NCBI GenBank assembly: GCA_041398245.1
Contig: JAWKVC010000007.1
Coordinates: 118,077-182,076 of the forward strand
DNA from: UBA7672 sp041398245
GTDB taxonomy: Bacteria; Pseudomonadota; Alphaproteobacteria; Caulobacterales; Hyphomonadaceae
Reading direction: 5' to 3'
Length of the DNA stretch: 64,000 nt
A model generated the notes under the pieces. It did no database searches. It was not told the origin of the DNA and was given only the letters and a program-made list of their open reading frames with translations. Position numbers and translations under genes: made by a program. This document shows positions 46,378 to 55,118 of the stretch, piece by piece; the stretch's first letter is position 1, and each line of letters starts with the position of its first letter.

Positions 46378-46961
46378 TGAAAGCCCCGCTCATGGCCGCA
46401 GCGGCCCTGCTTGCCGCGCTGACGGCCTGCACGGAGGAACAAGCCCCGGCGACGCCCGATCCCCAGACGGCTGCCGATGGCTCGCAGCCCGGCGCGATTG
46501 CAGGCCCGGCATCCGTCAGCGCTGACATCAACTGGGATGCGGCCAAGGCGGATCTGGCGCAGCGCTCGAGCGACGTTGTCGTGCCGCAATCCGTCGGCGA
46601 TGCGCCGCTGGTTGTGCCGATGCTGCTGCCCGGCGGCATCGTGCAGACACAGAGCGACCGGCCGACGCCACCGCGCGTGACCAAGGATGGGTACTTCGCG
46701 ACCTATCACATGCCCAAATACGATGTGATCGTGAACGGCTCGCAGAAGGCCTATGTGGCTGACACGCCAGCCGCCGCGGCTGACAAGGAAACGATGAAGT
46801 TCCAGACCGTCGAGGCCGGAGCGCAGCTATCCTTCTCGCGCTATGGCGCCGACTATTTGATCGAATTCGAATGCCGCGAGGTCGACAGCCCGGAAGGGTG
46901 CGTCTCCGAAGCGGAGGCGAAGGAGTTTGCCGAGAGCCTGTTCGTCGCCCAGTCGAGATAG
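46377..46961 (+). CDS. Lipoprotein of unknown function in the subtilase operon
   Basis: 194 residues from ATG at 46377 (GTG at 46374 also in frame). Lipobox ALTAC. No family seen; middle region VVVPQSVGDAPLVVPMLLPGG and FQTVEAGAQLSFSRYGADYLIEFEC, with a C pair at CREVDSPEGC that may form a disulfide. Stop of the preceding gene overlaps its start, so it is co-expressed with the protease. Confidence 0.75.
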   Translation: MKAPLMAAAALLAALTACTEEQAPATPDPQTAADGSQPGAIAGPASVSADINWDAAKADLAQRSSDVVVPQSVGDAPLVVPMLLPGGIVQTQSDRPTPPRVTKDGYFATYHMPKYDVIVNGSQKAYVADTPAAAADKETMKFQTVEAGAQLSFSRYGADYLIEFECREVDSPEGCVSEAEAKEFAESLFVAQSR

Positions 46962-47029
46962 ACCGGACTGGCGGATGGCGATCGGCGCGGAAACGCCGGC
47001 ACGGACGAACGAACCGGGGAGTGGTGGTG

Positions 47030-48175
47030 ATGAAACGGTCGAATGTGCTGATCGGCGCGGGTGCGCTGGCCGGACTTCTGACGCTGGGCGGTTGCGACAG
47101 CGGCAGCGTGCTGCTGTGGCCGTGGGTCGACATCGCGGCCAAGGAACAGCCCGTTCCAGAGGATTCCAGCGTCCCGCCACCGCCGCCGATGACAACAGGA
47201 GGCGATGGATCGAGCGCGCCTCCGCCGGATGTCAGCACCTTCCCCAACCCCAACGCGAATACCGGCGCGCCCGAGGACGGCACGCCCTTCACCGACGGGC
47301 AGCCGGAGAATCCTGCGATCGACACGGGCGATGGCCGTCCGCTGGAAAGCGCCGAGACCGGCGAGCCGCTGCCCCCACTCCCCGTTCCGACCGAGGAAGC
47401 TTCGAACGACACGACACCGGACACGCCGCCAGTCGACGCCGGCGATACGCCTGCGGAACCCGCTCCGGTGACGCCTTCATTCTACTATTTCCGGCCCGGC
47501 AATCTTGCACCGAGCAGCGGCACGGGCTCGACCGAGATGGCCGTGCTCGTTCCGGATCTGGCGTTCCCGATTAAGGATGCGCCCGCCGTCGCGCAGACGC
47601 AGGTCTACCGTTATGGCGGCGGCGTGAAGGGCGGCGACCAGTGCGACACCCGCAACTTTGCGGCGCCCTGGCGCGACAATTATTGCGAGACGCGTTCGAC
47701 CACCAACGCCACGCCCTGGTGCGCGAAGACCGGCGTTCACCTCGGCCAGGATATCCGCGTGGGCACGCCAGACGGCTGCAAGGCGGAACGGTCCACCAAA
47801 GCCGCCGACCGCATGCGTTATGAGGTTGTCGCCGTCGAGGACGGCTTCATCTCGAACGTGGGCAGCTATTCGGTCACGCTGCGCGCCGATTCCGGGGGGC
47901 GGATCTATCGCTATCTCCACCTCAACATGGCCAAGCTGAAAGTCGCCACCAACCAGACGGTGAAGAAGGGCGACGTCATCGGCTATGTGTCGAACGATTT
48001 CGGCGGCACCCCGACGACGCTGCACCTGCACTTCGAAATAAAACTCAACACCCAGGCGAATGGCTGGCAGTACGCGCCGCCTTATTCGTCGCTGCTGGAG
48101 GCCTACAAGCGCCGCGAGAACAATCCTGGCGCCCAGGTGGCGGATGATTTCGTCGTGGCGTCCACGCCGCACTGA
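47030..48175 (+). CDS. M23-family metallopeptidase lipoprotein
   Basis: 381 residues from the ATG at 47030 (GGGGAGTGGTGGTG upstream). Lipobox LTLGGC, then an acidic Pro/Thr spacer and the LytM/M23 domain: GVHLGQDIRVG (zinc His and Asp), RYLHLNMAKLKV and TLHLHFEIKL (His-x-His). Cleaves peptidoglycan cross-links; the pairing with a subtilase and its propeptide-like partner suggests a secreted lytic or wall-processing unit. Confidence 0.88.
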   Translation: MKRSNVLIGAGALAGLLTLGGCDSGSVLLWPWVDIAAKEQPVPEDSSVPPPPPMTTGGDGSSAPPPDVSTFPNPNANTGAPEDGTPFTDGQPENPAIDTGDGRPLESAETGEPLPPLPVPTEEASNDTTPDTPPVDAGDTPAEPAPVTPSFYYFRPGNLAPSSGTGSTEMAVLVPDLAFPIKDAPAVAQTQVYRYGGGVKGGDQCDTRNFAAPWRDNYCETRSTTNATPWCAKTGVHLGQDIRVGTPDGCKAERSTKAADRMRYEVVAVEDGFISNVGSYSVTLRADSGGRIYRYLHLNMAKLKVATNQTVKKGDVIGYVSNDFGGTPTTLHLHFEIKLNTQANGWQYAPPYSSLLEAYKRRENNPGAQVADDFVVASTPH

Positions 48176-48191
48176 GACCGGGGAGCGAACC

Positions 48192-48425
48192 GTGCAGATC
48201 AGGCTCGATCCCGCCCGGCGCGCCCGTACAGTCTCGAACCTGCGCAGCCTGTTTTCCGGCGAGTTCGACGAACCGCTCAGCGAATTCCGCGCCGAAGCCG
48301 TCGTCGACCTGATGCTGAAATCGCTTGGCCCGGACATCTACAACCAGGCGGTCCAGGACGTGCGCGCGCACCTTCAGGGAAAGCTCGACGATCTCGACGG
48401 GGAAGTCTTCGCTGAGCCGGACTGA
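48192..48425 (+). CDS. DUF2164 family protein
   Basis: 77 residues from GTG at 48192, GGGGAGCGAACC before it. LDPARRARTVSNLRSLFSGEFDEPLSEFRAEAVVDLMLKSLGPDIYNQAVQDVRAHL matches DUF2164 (EFDE, IYNQAVxDA). Small, soluble, no known function. Confidence 0.85.
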   Translation: MQIRLDPARRARTVSNLRSLFSGEFDEPLSEFRAEAVVDLMLKSLGPDIYNQAVQDVRAHLQGKLDDLDGEVFAEPD

Positions 48426-48503
48426 TCACCGGCGGGTCAATGCCCTTCCCCCCGCGGCCCGAACGTGCTTGGAAGCTCCCGCAACCTGCATGGGAGAAAG
48501 CGA

Positions 48504-49214
48504 ATGGCGCAACTGGCGCTCATCCGGCACGGGCAGAGCCAGTGGAATCTGGAAGACCGATTTACCGGCTGGTGGGATGTCGATCTCACGCCTGCCGGCG
48601 AAGCCGAAGCCAGAGCGTCAGGCCAGCTTCTGAAGCAGACCGGTATCGATTTCTCGCGCGCCTTCACCTCTGTGCAGAAGCGCGCCATTCGCACGCTCTA
48701 TCTGGCGCTGGGTGAAATGGACCGGCTTTGGCTTCCGGTGACCAAGGACTATCGGCTGAACGAGCGCCACTATGGCGGCCTGACCGGCCTCAACAAGAAG
48801 GAGACGGCGACCCAGCACGGTGATGCGCAGGTCAAAATCTGGCGGCGTTCCTATGACGTGCCGCCGCCCGAGCTTGCGCCCGGCTCGAAATTCGATCTGT
48901 CTGCCGATCCGCGCTATCGTGGCATCTCGATTCCGAAGACGGAGAGTCTCAAGACAACGCTTGCGCGCGTCCTGCCTTACTGGACCTCGGACATCGCCCC
49001 GCGCCTGAAAGCCGGCGAGAACATCGTGATCGCCGCACACGGCAACAGCCTGCGCGCCATCGTCAAACACCTGTTCGACGTTCCCGACAGCGAGATCACG
49101 GAAGTCGAGATCCCGACCGGCAACCCGTTGCTGATCGATCTCGACAATTCGCTGAAAGTGAAGGCGGCGCGCTATCTCGATCCGGCGCGGGCCAAACCGC
49201 TGCCGCCCGTGTGA
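48504..49214 (+). CDS. gpmA: 2,3-bisphosphoglycerate-dependent phosphoglycerate mutase
   Basis: 236 residues from the ATG at 48504 (GGGAGAAAGCGA upstream). LIRHGQSQWN with catalytic H9, LNERHYGGLTGLNKKE, and AAHGNSLRAIVKHL. Interconverts 3- and 2-phosphoglycerate in glycolysis. Ends in GTGA that starts the next gene. Confidence 0.96.
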   Translation: MAQLALIRHGQSQWNLEDRFTGWWDVDLTPAGEAEARASGQLLKQTGIDFSRAFTSVQKRAIRTLYLALGEMDRLWLPVTKDYRLNERHYGGLTGLNKKETATQHGDAQVKIWRRSYDVPPPELAPGSKFDLSADPRYRGISIPKTESLKTTLARVLPYWTSDIAPRLKAGENIVIAAHGNSLRAIVKHLFDVPDSEITEVEIPTGNPLLIDLDNSLKVKAARYLDPARAKPLPPV

Positions 49215-49852
49215 GCGCCCAAGCGACAGATCTCGCCTACATGCAACGCGCGCTCGATCTTGCGCGCGCTCAACTGGGACACACAGCGCCCAATCCATCC
49301 GTCGGCTGCGTGATCGTTGCGGACAACACAATTGTCGGCGAAGGCGCCACCGGCGATGGCGGTCGCCCACACGCGGAAGAGATCGCGCTCACCGCTGCTG
49401 GCGCCCGCGCGCGCGGTGCGGCCGCCTACGTTTCCCTCGAGCCTTGCAGCGAGCGGTCGAGCGGCGAACCCTCCTGTTCCGAGCGCCTGCTGGCGGCGCA
49501 GATCGGGCGCGTGATCATCGCCTGCCCCGACCCGCACCCGAAAGGCGCGCATGGCGCGGCAAGGCTTCGTGATGCCGGGATGATTGTTGAAACAGGCCTG
49601 CTGCAAGCCGAGGCCCAACGCCTCAATGCCGGCTTCTTCAAACTGATTACAACCGGCCGCCCCTTCCTTGCGATCGACGCGAACGCCGCAGCCTATGACG
49701 CCGAGTTCGACCTCGGGCGTAATGAGAGTTACGAGCAGGCGCTTGACCGTCTCGGCGCGAAAGGTCTCACCCGTCTTTTTGTCCGGCCCGGCACCGCGCT
49801 CGCTGCTCAGCTGAGCGCGCGCGGCCTCGTGGACGAGAATTTCTCAGGCTGA
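49211..49852 (+). CDS. RibD-type deaminase domain protein without reductase domain
   Basis: 213 residues from GTG at 49211, overlapping gpmA by GTGA. Zinc-deaminase signatures HAEEIAL (H54, E56) and PCSERSSGEPSC (C79, C89) as in the RibD deaminase (diaminohydroxyphosphoribosylaminopyrimidine deaminase). The full RibD has a C-terminal reductase domain of about 200 residues; here only 60 residues follow after about residue 150, with RLFVRPGTALAAQL. It could supply only the deaminase step, or be a shortened paralogue. Confidence 0.8.
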   Translation: MSAQATDLAYMQRALDLARAQLGHTAPNPSVGCVIVADNTIVGEGATGDGGRPHAEEIALTAAGARARGAAAYVSLEPCSERSSGEPSCSERLLAAQIGRVIIACPDPHPKGAHGAARLRDAGMIVETGLLQAEAQRLNAGFFKLITTGRPFLAIDANAAAYDAEFDLGRNESYEQALDRLGAKGLTRLFVRPGTALAAQLSARGLVDENFSG

Positions 49853-49862
49853 CGATCCCGAC

Positions 49863-49897
49863 CAAATGAAAACGGGCCGGCCATGAGGCCGACCCGT
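49863..49897 (-). terminator. Rho-independent terminator of the cold-shock gene
   Basis: On the minus strand CGGGTCGGCC-TCAT-GGCCGGCCCG followed by TTTTCATTTGG. It lies beyond the csp stop at 49951; it may also end the gpmA-ribD unit on the other strand. Confidence 0.8.
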
Positions 49898-49950
49898 TCG
49901 GAAGTTCGTCGCTGGGATAAACGCCCCGGAGGGCGCTACCTGCGACAGTC

Positions 49951-50160
49951 TTAGATGGTCTGGATTTGTGTGGCGGCCATCTTGCCGGAGCGCTTGTCTT
50001 TTTCCAGCTCGAAGCTGACGCGCTGGCCTTCGGTGAGGCCGGCGAGACCCGCGCGCTGGACAGCGGAGATGTGAACGAACACATCGCTTCCGCCGGCTTC
50101 AGGCTGAATGAAGCCGTAGCCTTTTTGCTCATTGAACCACTTAACGGTGCCGGTAGCCAT
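49951..50160 (-). CDS. cspA: Cold-shock domain protein
   Basis: 69 residues with RNP1 (KGYGFIQP) and RNP2 (DVFVHISAV) motifs. An RNA chaperone that melts structure in cold or stress. The 326 bp upstream contain no gene and probably include a long 5' leader, as in other cspA genes. Confidence 0.95.
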   Translation of the reverse strand: MATGTVKWFNEQKGYGFIQPEAGGSDVFVHISAVQRAGLAGLTEGQRVSFELEKDKRSGKMAATQIQTI

Positions 50161-50486
50161 GTAGAACTAGTCTTTCGATAGGCGTCCGTGGGGCCAGGGG
50201 GACCCGCGGAACATTGATGAGAGCGCTTGCAGCCGCACCCCCTGGGGCCGTCAAAGCCGGACTTGTTCGGTAGGCCAGATCCGGAGCTCAATCCGATGGA
50301 TAACCATCACCAGAGCAAGGAGAGCAACCGAACCTGTTCAGAATTCGACGGCGGCACCTATCGCACAACCGCGACCGCTTGAAAAGCCGCGCTCCGGCGC
50401 GTGAACTAGAGTTTAGACGTATGACCGGGCGACGCGCCCGCCGGATGGGGCTTATCGTCTTTCGCGATCATGCCTAACTGGAACCC
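50161..50486. other. Intergenic region with probable csp leader and ygfZ promoter
   Basis: 326 bp between divergent cspA and ygfZ. It has no convincing open frame. On the minus strand the 60-100 bp next to the csp ATG are GC-rich and able to fold (GGTCCCCCTGGCC), consistent with a structured mRNA leader; no specific RNA family was matched. Confidence 0.35.
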
Positions 50487-51308
50487 ATGACCACGCCCGT
50501 ATTCCTCTCACATCGTTCGGTAGTTTCGGTTAGCGGCGCCGACGCCGAGACATTCCTGAACGGGATCGTCACGGTCTCGACGCTTGGGCTGCAGCCGGAC
50601 ACGTTTCGCTATGGCGGGCTCCTGACTCCGCAGGGAAAACTGATCGCGGACATGCTGCTGACGCGAAGGGATGACGCCATCCTGATCGACTGCGCGGAGA
50701 GCGCGGCGCCAACAGTGGTGCAACGGCTAACGCTCATGAAGCTGCGCGCCGCGGTGTCCATTGCCGCTAGCGCCGATCTTGGCGTGCGCGTCTTTACCGG
50801 CCAGCCGGACCCTCGCTCCCCGGCGGCGCCCCGTCGGGAGATCGTCGCGCGGGGCGAAGCGGGAGATGCCGCCGGGTATCATTCAGCCCGCATCGCAGCG
50901 GGACTTGCCGAACAGGGCGTCGACTTTGGCCGCGAGGATGTGTTCCCGGCCGACATCAACATGGATCTCGTCGGCGGCGTCGACTTCAGGAAAGGCTGCT
51001 TTGTTGGTCAGGAAGTTGTCTCGCGCATGAAGCGGCGGGGCACGGCGCGCCGGCGGACGCTTGTCGCGCGCGTCGCCCCGGGAACGCCCGCCGGGACGCC
51101 CGTTCTCGCCGGCGATTTCGAGATCGGAATGCTGTCATCGGTTTCCGGCGGCGCCGCCCTCGCCCGTCTGCGCATAGACCGGCTGGCGGAAGCGCGCGCC
51201 AGCGGCGTGGCCGTGACAGCCGGCGGCGCGGCCATCGCTTTCGATGATCCGCCATGGCTGGCCAGCGAACTCGCAGCGTTGGGCGAAGGCAAGGAAGCCA
51301 AGGCGTGA
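50487..51308 (+). CDS. ygfZ: Folate-binding protein YgfZ
   Basis: 273 residues. LSHRSVVSVSGADAETFLNGI at the N-terminus, and KGCFVGQEVVSRMKRRG, the YgfZ signature KGCYxGQE. Involved in iron-sulfur cluster protein repair in a folate-dependent way. Stop overlaps the next gene (GTGA). Confidence 0.92.
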   Translation: MTTPVFLSHRSVVSVSGADAETFLNGIVTVSTLGLQPDTFRYGGLLTPQGKLIADMLLTRRDDAILIDCAESAAPTVVQRLTLMKLRAAVSIAASADLGVRVFTGQPDPRSPAAPRREIVARGEAGDAAGYHSARIAAGLAEQGVDFGREDVFPADINMDLVGGVDFRKGCFVGQEVVSRMKRRGTARRRTLVARVAPGTPAGTPVLAGDFEIGMLSSVSGGAALARLRIDRLAEARASGVAVTAGGAAIAFDDPPWLASELAALGEGKEAKA

Positions 51309-51907
51309 AGAAGCTCGACGACATTCCCTGCGGCTGGGCGCCCGCCCATGACGAACTCTACCGGCGTTATCACGACGACGAATGGGGCGTGCCGGAGCGC
51401 GACAGCCGCGCACTGTGGGAGAAGTTCCAGCTCGACGGCCATCAGGCCGGGCTCTCCTGGATTACCATCCTGCGCAAACGTGAAACGATGCGTGAGGAAT
51501 TCGATGGATTCGCGCCCGAAAAGATCGCGCGCTGGAGCCAGAAACGGATTGATCGCGCGCTGAAGAACCCGGGCATCATTCGCAGCCCTGTGAAGATTGC
51601 GGCGACGATCCGGAATGCGCAGGTCTATCTCGACATGGCGGAGAACGGTGAGGATTTCGCGGATTATGTCTGGGGCTTCGTGAACAACACGCCGATCGTC
51701 AACCGGCTGGATCACTGGCGAAACGTTCAGGCAAAAACGCCGCTCTCCGAAACGATCGCAAAGGACATGAGCAAGCGCGGCTTCAAGTTCTGCGGCCCGG
51801 TGATTGTCTATGCTGTCATGCAGGCCATGGGCATGGTGAACGACCACGAGGTTCGCTGCCCGCGTCACCGCGAAATCCAGAAGCTGGAAAAGACACGCAG
51901 GACGTGA
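51305..51907 (+). CDS. tag: DNA-3-methyladenine glycosylase I
   Basis: 200 residues from GTG at 51305, overlapping ygfZ by GTGA. CGWAPAHDELYRRYHDDEWGVPERD (zinc Cys at the start), FQLDGHQAGLSWITILRKRE, and MVNDHEVRCPRH with the zinc ligands. Excises 3-methyladenine from DNA. Confidence 0.94.
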   Translation: MKKLDDIPCGWAPAHDELYRRYHDDEWGVPERDSRALWEKFQLDGHQAGLSWITILRKRETMREEFDGFAPEKIARWSQKRIDRALKNPGIIRSPVKIAATIRNAQVYLDMAENGEDFADYVWGFVNNTPIVNRLDHWRNVQAKTPLSETIAKDMSKRGFKFCGPVIVYAVMQAMGMVNDHEVRCPRHREIQKLEKTRRT

Positions 51908-51940
51908 GAGGCTCCGCCGCCTGACGATCGGGGGTTCGGA

Positions 51941-52210
51941 ATGCGCTACCTCTTTCTGCTAGCCGCCATGACCATCAGCCTTGCGGGGTGCATCATGGAT
52001 CCGGGCACGCCCTACGACCCGCGCCCACCCCAGAAAACCAGCGAGCTGAAGCCGATCAACCCCTACAAGGTCGACCGGATTCCGGACACGGCCTACGAGA
52101 TCTGGAAGCGCGACAAGGATCGCAACGACAGGATCGAGGGGCGCGACGACGACACCTATCCTCCGCTCTTCAAGGGACAGGGCAGCGGCAAGTCAGGGGG
52201 CGCACAATGA
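51941..52210 (+). CDS. Small lipoprotein
   Basis: 89 residues; lipobox SLAGC, then a Pro/Lys-rich and Asp-rich mature part (PINPYKVDRIPDTAYEIWKRDKD). GGGGTTCGGA before the ATG. ATGA overlap with the next small lipoprotein. Unknown function. Confidence 0.8.
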   Translation: MRYLFLLAAMTISLAGCIMDPGTPYDPRPPQKTSELKPINPYKVDRIPDTAYEIWKRDKDRNDRIEGRDDDTYPPLFKGQGSGKSGGAQ

Positions 52211-52392
52211 TCCGGATCGTCATGCTGGCTTCTGCGTTCGCCTGCTGCTCGGGCTGTTTCAGCTGGCAGGAAACCTATGACTCCGCCGCGCGCAGCGATT
52301 GCCGGGATATCGTCAATCCCGAAGAGCGGCAGGATTGCCTGACGCACGTTGAACGCAATTCCGCAGAGCGGCGCGCCGACCGGCGCACCTGA
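52207..52392 (+). CDS. Micro-lipoprotein
   Basis: 61 residues from ATG at 52207 inside the stop of the upstream gene. Signal peptide with lipobox CSGC. Mature domain of about 44 residues contains DCRDIVNPEERQDC, similar to the cysteine spacing of the small lipoprotein at 53014. A distinct short gene despite the longer open frame. Confidence 0.7.
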   Translation: MIRIVMLASAFACCSGCFSWQETYDSAARSDCRDIVNPEERQDCLTHVERNSAERRADRRT

Positions 52393-52422
52393 TCGCATCG
52401 GTTCTCAAGTCAGGGGATAGCC

Positions 52423-52980
52423 ATGACTGATTTCGCCAGCATCATGCGCCGCATCGTCACTGGCGATAACGCCGACGGTCAATCTCTGGTCATCGTTGAC
52501 GGGCCGCCGTCGGCAACCAATGGCGATCCCAATCTCGGCGGCCTGTTCGACATCTGGCATGACGCCGCCTTCGGACCAATCGACCCGCAGAACCACGACG
52601 ATCTTGGACCTGACCGCTGCGTGCTGTCGCCCGGTCCGGGCAATGTGAAAGTGCGCTGGTTCGTCATCCAGCCACGGCCGCCGGGCGTGCCGGCCGAACA
52701 GCTGAATGCGACCGCGCGGGAGCGTTTCGCTTCGTTCGACGCGGCCGACCATCTCACCGATCAGTCGAAGCATCCGGCCATGCACAAGACGGCGTCGATC
52801 GATGTCATCTGCCTGTTGCAGGGCGAGGTTGATCTGATCCTTGACGCGTCGCGGACGCGCGTGAAGCCCGGCCAGATCGTGATCCAGAGAGGCACCAGTC
52901 ATGGCTGGGAAGCGATCGGCGGACCGGCGCTGCTGCTGGCGGTGCTGATCGACCGGCCGCTGCCAGCCGGGGCCCACTAG
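52423..52980 (+). CDS. Cupin domain protein
   Basis: 185 residues with an approximately 60-residue cupin core near the C-terminus (MHKTASIDVICLLQGEVDLILDA, then VKPGQIVIQRGTSHGW), metal ligands His, Glu and His partly present. SLVIVDGPPSAT at the N-terminus. Enzyme or sensor role unknown; it does not carry a signal peptide. Confidence 0.82.
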   Translation: MTDFASIMRRIVTGDNADGQSLVIVDGPPSATNGDPNLGGLFDIWHDAAFGPIDPQNHDDLGPDRCVLSPGPGNVKVRWFVIQPRPPGVPAEQLNATARERFASFDAADHLTDQSKHPAMHKTASIDVICLLQGEVDLILDASRTRVKPGQIVIQRGTSHGWEAIGGPALLLAVLIDRPLPAGAH

Positions 52981-53013
52981 CCTCTGGGCAAAGTTGAGCG
53001 TAAGGGAGTCGCC

Positions 53014-53247
53014 ATGATCAAGACCGGAACAGCCTGCCTGACCCTTCTTGCGGCCGCCCTTGCCGGCTGCGCGTCACCCGGCTCCCCGGAAGTGGAGCTG
53101 ACGCAGGAACAGGTCTGTCTCGCCCATTTCGAGAATGATCCGGTGGAGCGTGACCGCTGCCGCCGCGATCCGAAAGTGCGCGGCGACACGGTGCCGGATG
53201 TGCAGCCGCTCGACCTGCCGATCCGCACGGGACAGATAGGCGACTGA
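53014..53247 (+). CDS. Small lipoprotein
   Basis: 77 residues; lipobox AALAGC. Mature part has EQVCLAHFENDPVERDRC, matching the pattern of the micro-lipoprotein at 52207. GTAAGGGAGTCGCC before ATG. Confidence 0.75.
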   Translation: MIKTGTACLTLLAAALAGCASPGSPEVELTQEQVCLAHFENDPVERDRCRRDPKVRGDTVPDVQPLDLPIRTGQIGD

Positions 53248-53253
53248 TCGCGT

Positions 53254-53880
53254 CTACCGGCCCGTCGCCGACCAGGTGAGATAGACCGCGAACCCCGCTG
53301 ACAACAGCATCGCCAACGCCGCCAGCCTGAAGAACCAGGTCGCGAAGGCTTGCGACCGGAAACGACGCGCCAGCGCCTCGGCGCCGCCCGCATAGATCAT
53401 CAGCCCGAACATCTCGCATGCTGTAACCGTGAGCATGCTGATGATAACCTGCGGAATCAGATCACGGTCAGCGTTGAAATAGGTCGGCAGCAGTCCGCCG
53501 AAATAGACAAGCGCATTGGGGTTCGCGAGTTGCAGCCCGACGCCGTGCACAAACAGCCGCGCGCGGGGCGGCGGCTCACGCCGCAGAAGGTCGACGGGTT
53601 CGCCGAATGCGGTCTTCCAGGCCAGCCAGGCAATGAAGCAGATCCCCACCACCTTGAGCGCAAGAAAAGCCTCGGGAAACGCCTTCGCCACCACCGCCAC
53701 GCCGGACGCCGCCAGCGTGATCCAGATGAGATTGGCGAAGCAGATGCCAAAGGCCGGGGCCATGGATGGCCGGAACCCGTAGCGAATCGACGCCGTCGTG
53801 ACGAGCATCACCGCCGGGCCGGGCGTAAGCCCGCCAGCCAGAAACAGCAGCGTGAAGTTCAGCCACACCCAGACGTCCAT
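53254..53880 (-). CDS. LysE/RhtB family exporter
   Basis: 208 residues, six predicted membrane segments. LFLAGGLTPGPAVMLV (the family signature near the N-terminus), then NLIWITLAAS, GICFIAWLAWK and NPNALVYFGGLLPTY. Exports amino acids or related metabolites; substrate unknown. Runs on the minus strand against neighbours. Confidence 0.93.
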   Translation of the reverse strand: MDVWVWLNFTLLFLAGGLTPGPAVMLVTTASIRYGFRPSMAPAFGICFANLIWITLAASGVAVVAKAFPEAFLALKVVGICFIAWLAWKTAFGEPVDLLRREPPPRARLFVHGVGLQLANPNALVYFGGLLPTYFNADRDLIPQVIISMLTVTACEMFGLMIYAGGAEALARRFRSQAFATWFFRLAALAMLLSAGFAVYLTWSATGR

Positions 53881-53991
53881 GCGGGGCTTCTATAAGGCTC
53901 GCGCGGACGTGTGTCAGGGAGTGTTGTTCCAAAGGTTGCCCTGAGCGACTGCTGCGCTATCAGGTGCAGAGGGGGCATTCGGGGAGACGAC

Positions 53992-54540
53992 ATGACCGGC
54001 GCGAGCGCTTCATCACGTCAGAGCAGCAGGGCTGCCGGCCTTGCGATATTTCTTGCCCCTGCGTTGGCGCTCGGCGCCTGTGGCAGCGCCCAGGTCGACA
54101 CGCAGCCGCCGCCTGCTTCCGTCGCCGCCACGCTGGCCCAGCCGGCCGGGCCAGAGCCGGCTCCGCAGTCGACGGCATCGGTCTACCAGCTACCTCCGGG
54201 CGCTCCGCCCTTGCCGCCGGACCTGCTCGCCATCGGCTCGCAGGACGCGCGCGACGACCTCTATTGCTCGGCGCTGATCTACAATGCGAACCCCGAGGTT
54301 TCCGACGCGCTCGCCCCGGTCGACGAGGCGTTGTTGCGCAAGGCCCAGATGATGGCCTTCGTCGTCGGCGAGGCGGGCATCAACAAGCTGATCGACCAGA
54401 AGGCCGCCCACGCCACGCATGCCCGCGCCATTGCCGAGGCCTATGCCGCGCAGGTCGAGAAAGACGTGCGCGCCAACGCAACACGCATGACCGTTGATGC
54501 ATGCACAGAGCGGGCGCAAGCCATCCCTGTCCCCGAATAG
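53992..54540 (+). CDS. Lipoprotein with GSQDARDDLYC motif (copy 1)
   Basis: 182 residues from ATG at 53992 (GGGGAGACGAC upstream). Lipobox ALGAC (C30). The mature part has GSQDARDDLYC at about 82-92 and a C-terminal RMTVDACTERA. The next gene has the same two elements. Helical protein of unknown function; the two cysteines may pair. Confidence 0.78.
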   Translation: MTGASASSRQSSRAAGLAIFLAPALALGACGSAQVDTQPPPASVAATLAQPAGPEPAPQSTASVYQLPPGAPPLPPDLLAIGSQDARDDLYCSALIYNANPEVSDALAPVDEALLRKAQMMAFVVGEAGINKLIDQKAAHATHARAIAEAYAAQVEKDVRANATRMTVDACTERAQAIPVPE

Positions 54541-54549
54541 GAGCCAAAC

Positions 54550-55113
54550 GTGAAGCTGAAACCACGGCAGCTCATCGGCCTCGGCGCCATCGTCATCTTC
54601 GGCGGCATACTCATCTTCCGCCTGACGCAGCCGAGCGAAAAGGAGATCATGGAACAGCGCCTCGCCGCCCTGCCACGATTGACGACGCCGTCTGTCGAAA
54701 TCCCCATGCCGGACCTGCAGTACACGCCGCCGCCCGCTCTGACTGGAGATACGCCGTCATTATCGGCAACCCCGGCCACACCGAAGAAGGACTACCTTGT
54801 TCTTGGTTCGCAGGATGCGCGCGACGATCTCTACTGCGATGGGGGGCTGAACGCCGAATTCGACGACGTCGTTGAAACCGCCCATCCCGATGATGCGGCG
54901 GCGCTGCTCAATGGAGCCCAACGTTTGCGCGGCGCCGGACTTGCGAAGCTGAAAGCAGAAGGGGCGAGCGAAGGCGAGGACTGGGCCTTCTTCACGAGCG
55001 CCTATGCCGAACAGACTCAGGCAGACTACGCCGCAGGCAAGTTGCGGCTGAGCGTGGCGACCTGCAAGGCGCGGGCGAACGCGCTGCCGCCGGATTCACC
55101 TCCGCCGCCCTAG
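54550..55113 (+). CDS. Membrane protein with GSQDARDDLYC motif (copy 2)
   Basis: 187 residues from GTG at 54550. One N-terminal membrane anchor (LIGLGAIVIFGGILIF), Pro-rich spacer, GSQDARDDLYC at about 86-96, and RLSVATCKARANALPP at the C-terminus. Diverged tandem duplicate of the gene in front, with a different anchor. Unknown function. Confidence 0.78.
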   Translation: MKLKPRQLIGLGAIVIFGGILIFRLTQPSEKEIMEQRLAALPRLTTPSVEIPMPDLQYTPPPALTGDTPSLSATPATPKKDYLVLGSQDARDDLYCDGGLNAEFDDVVETAHPDDAAALLNGAQRLRGAGLAKLKAEGASEGEDWAFFTSAYAEQTQADYAAGKLRLSVATCKARANALPPDSPPPP

Positions 55114-55118
55114 AACGG

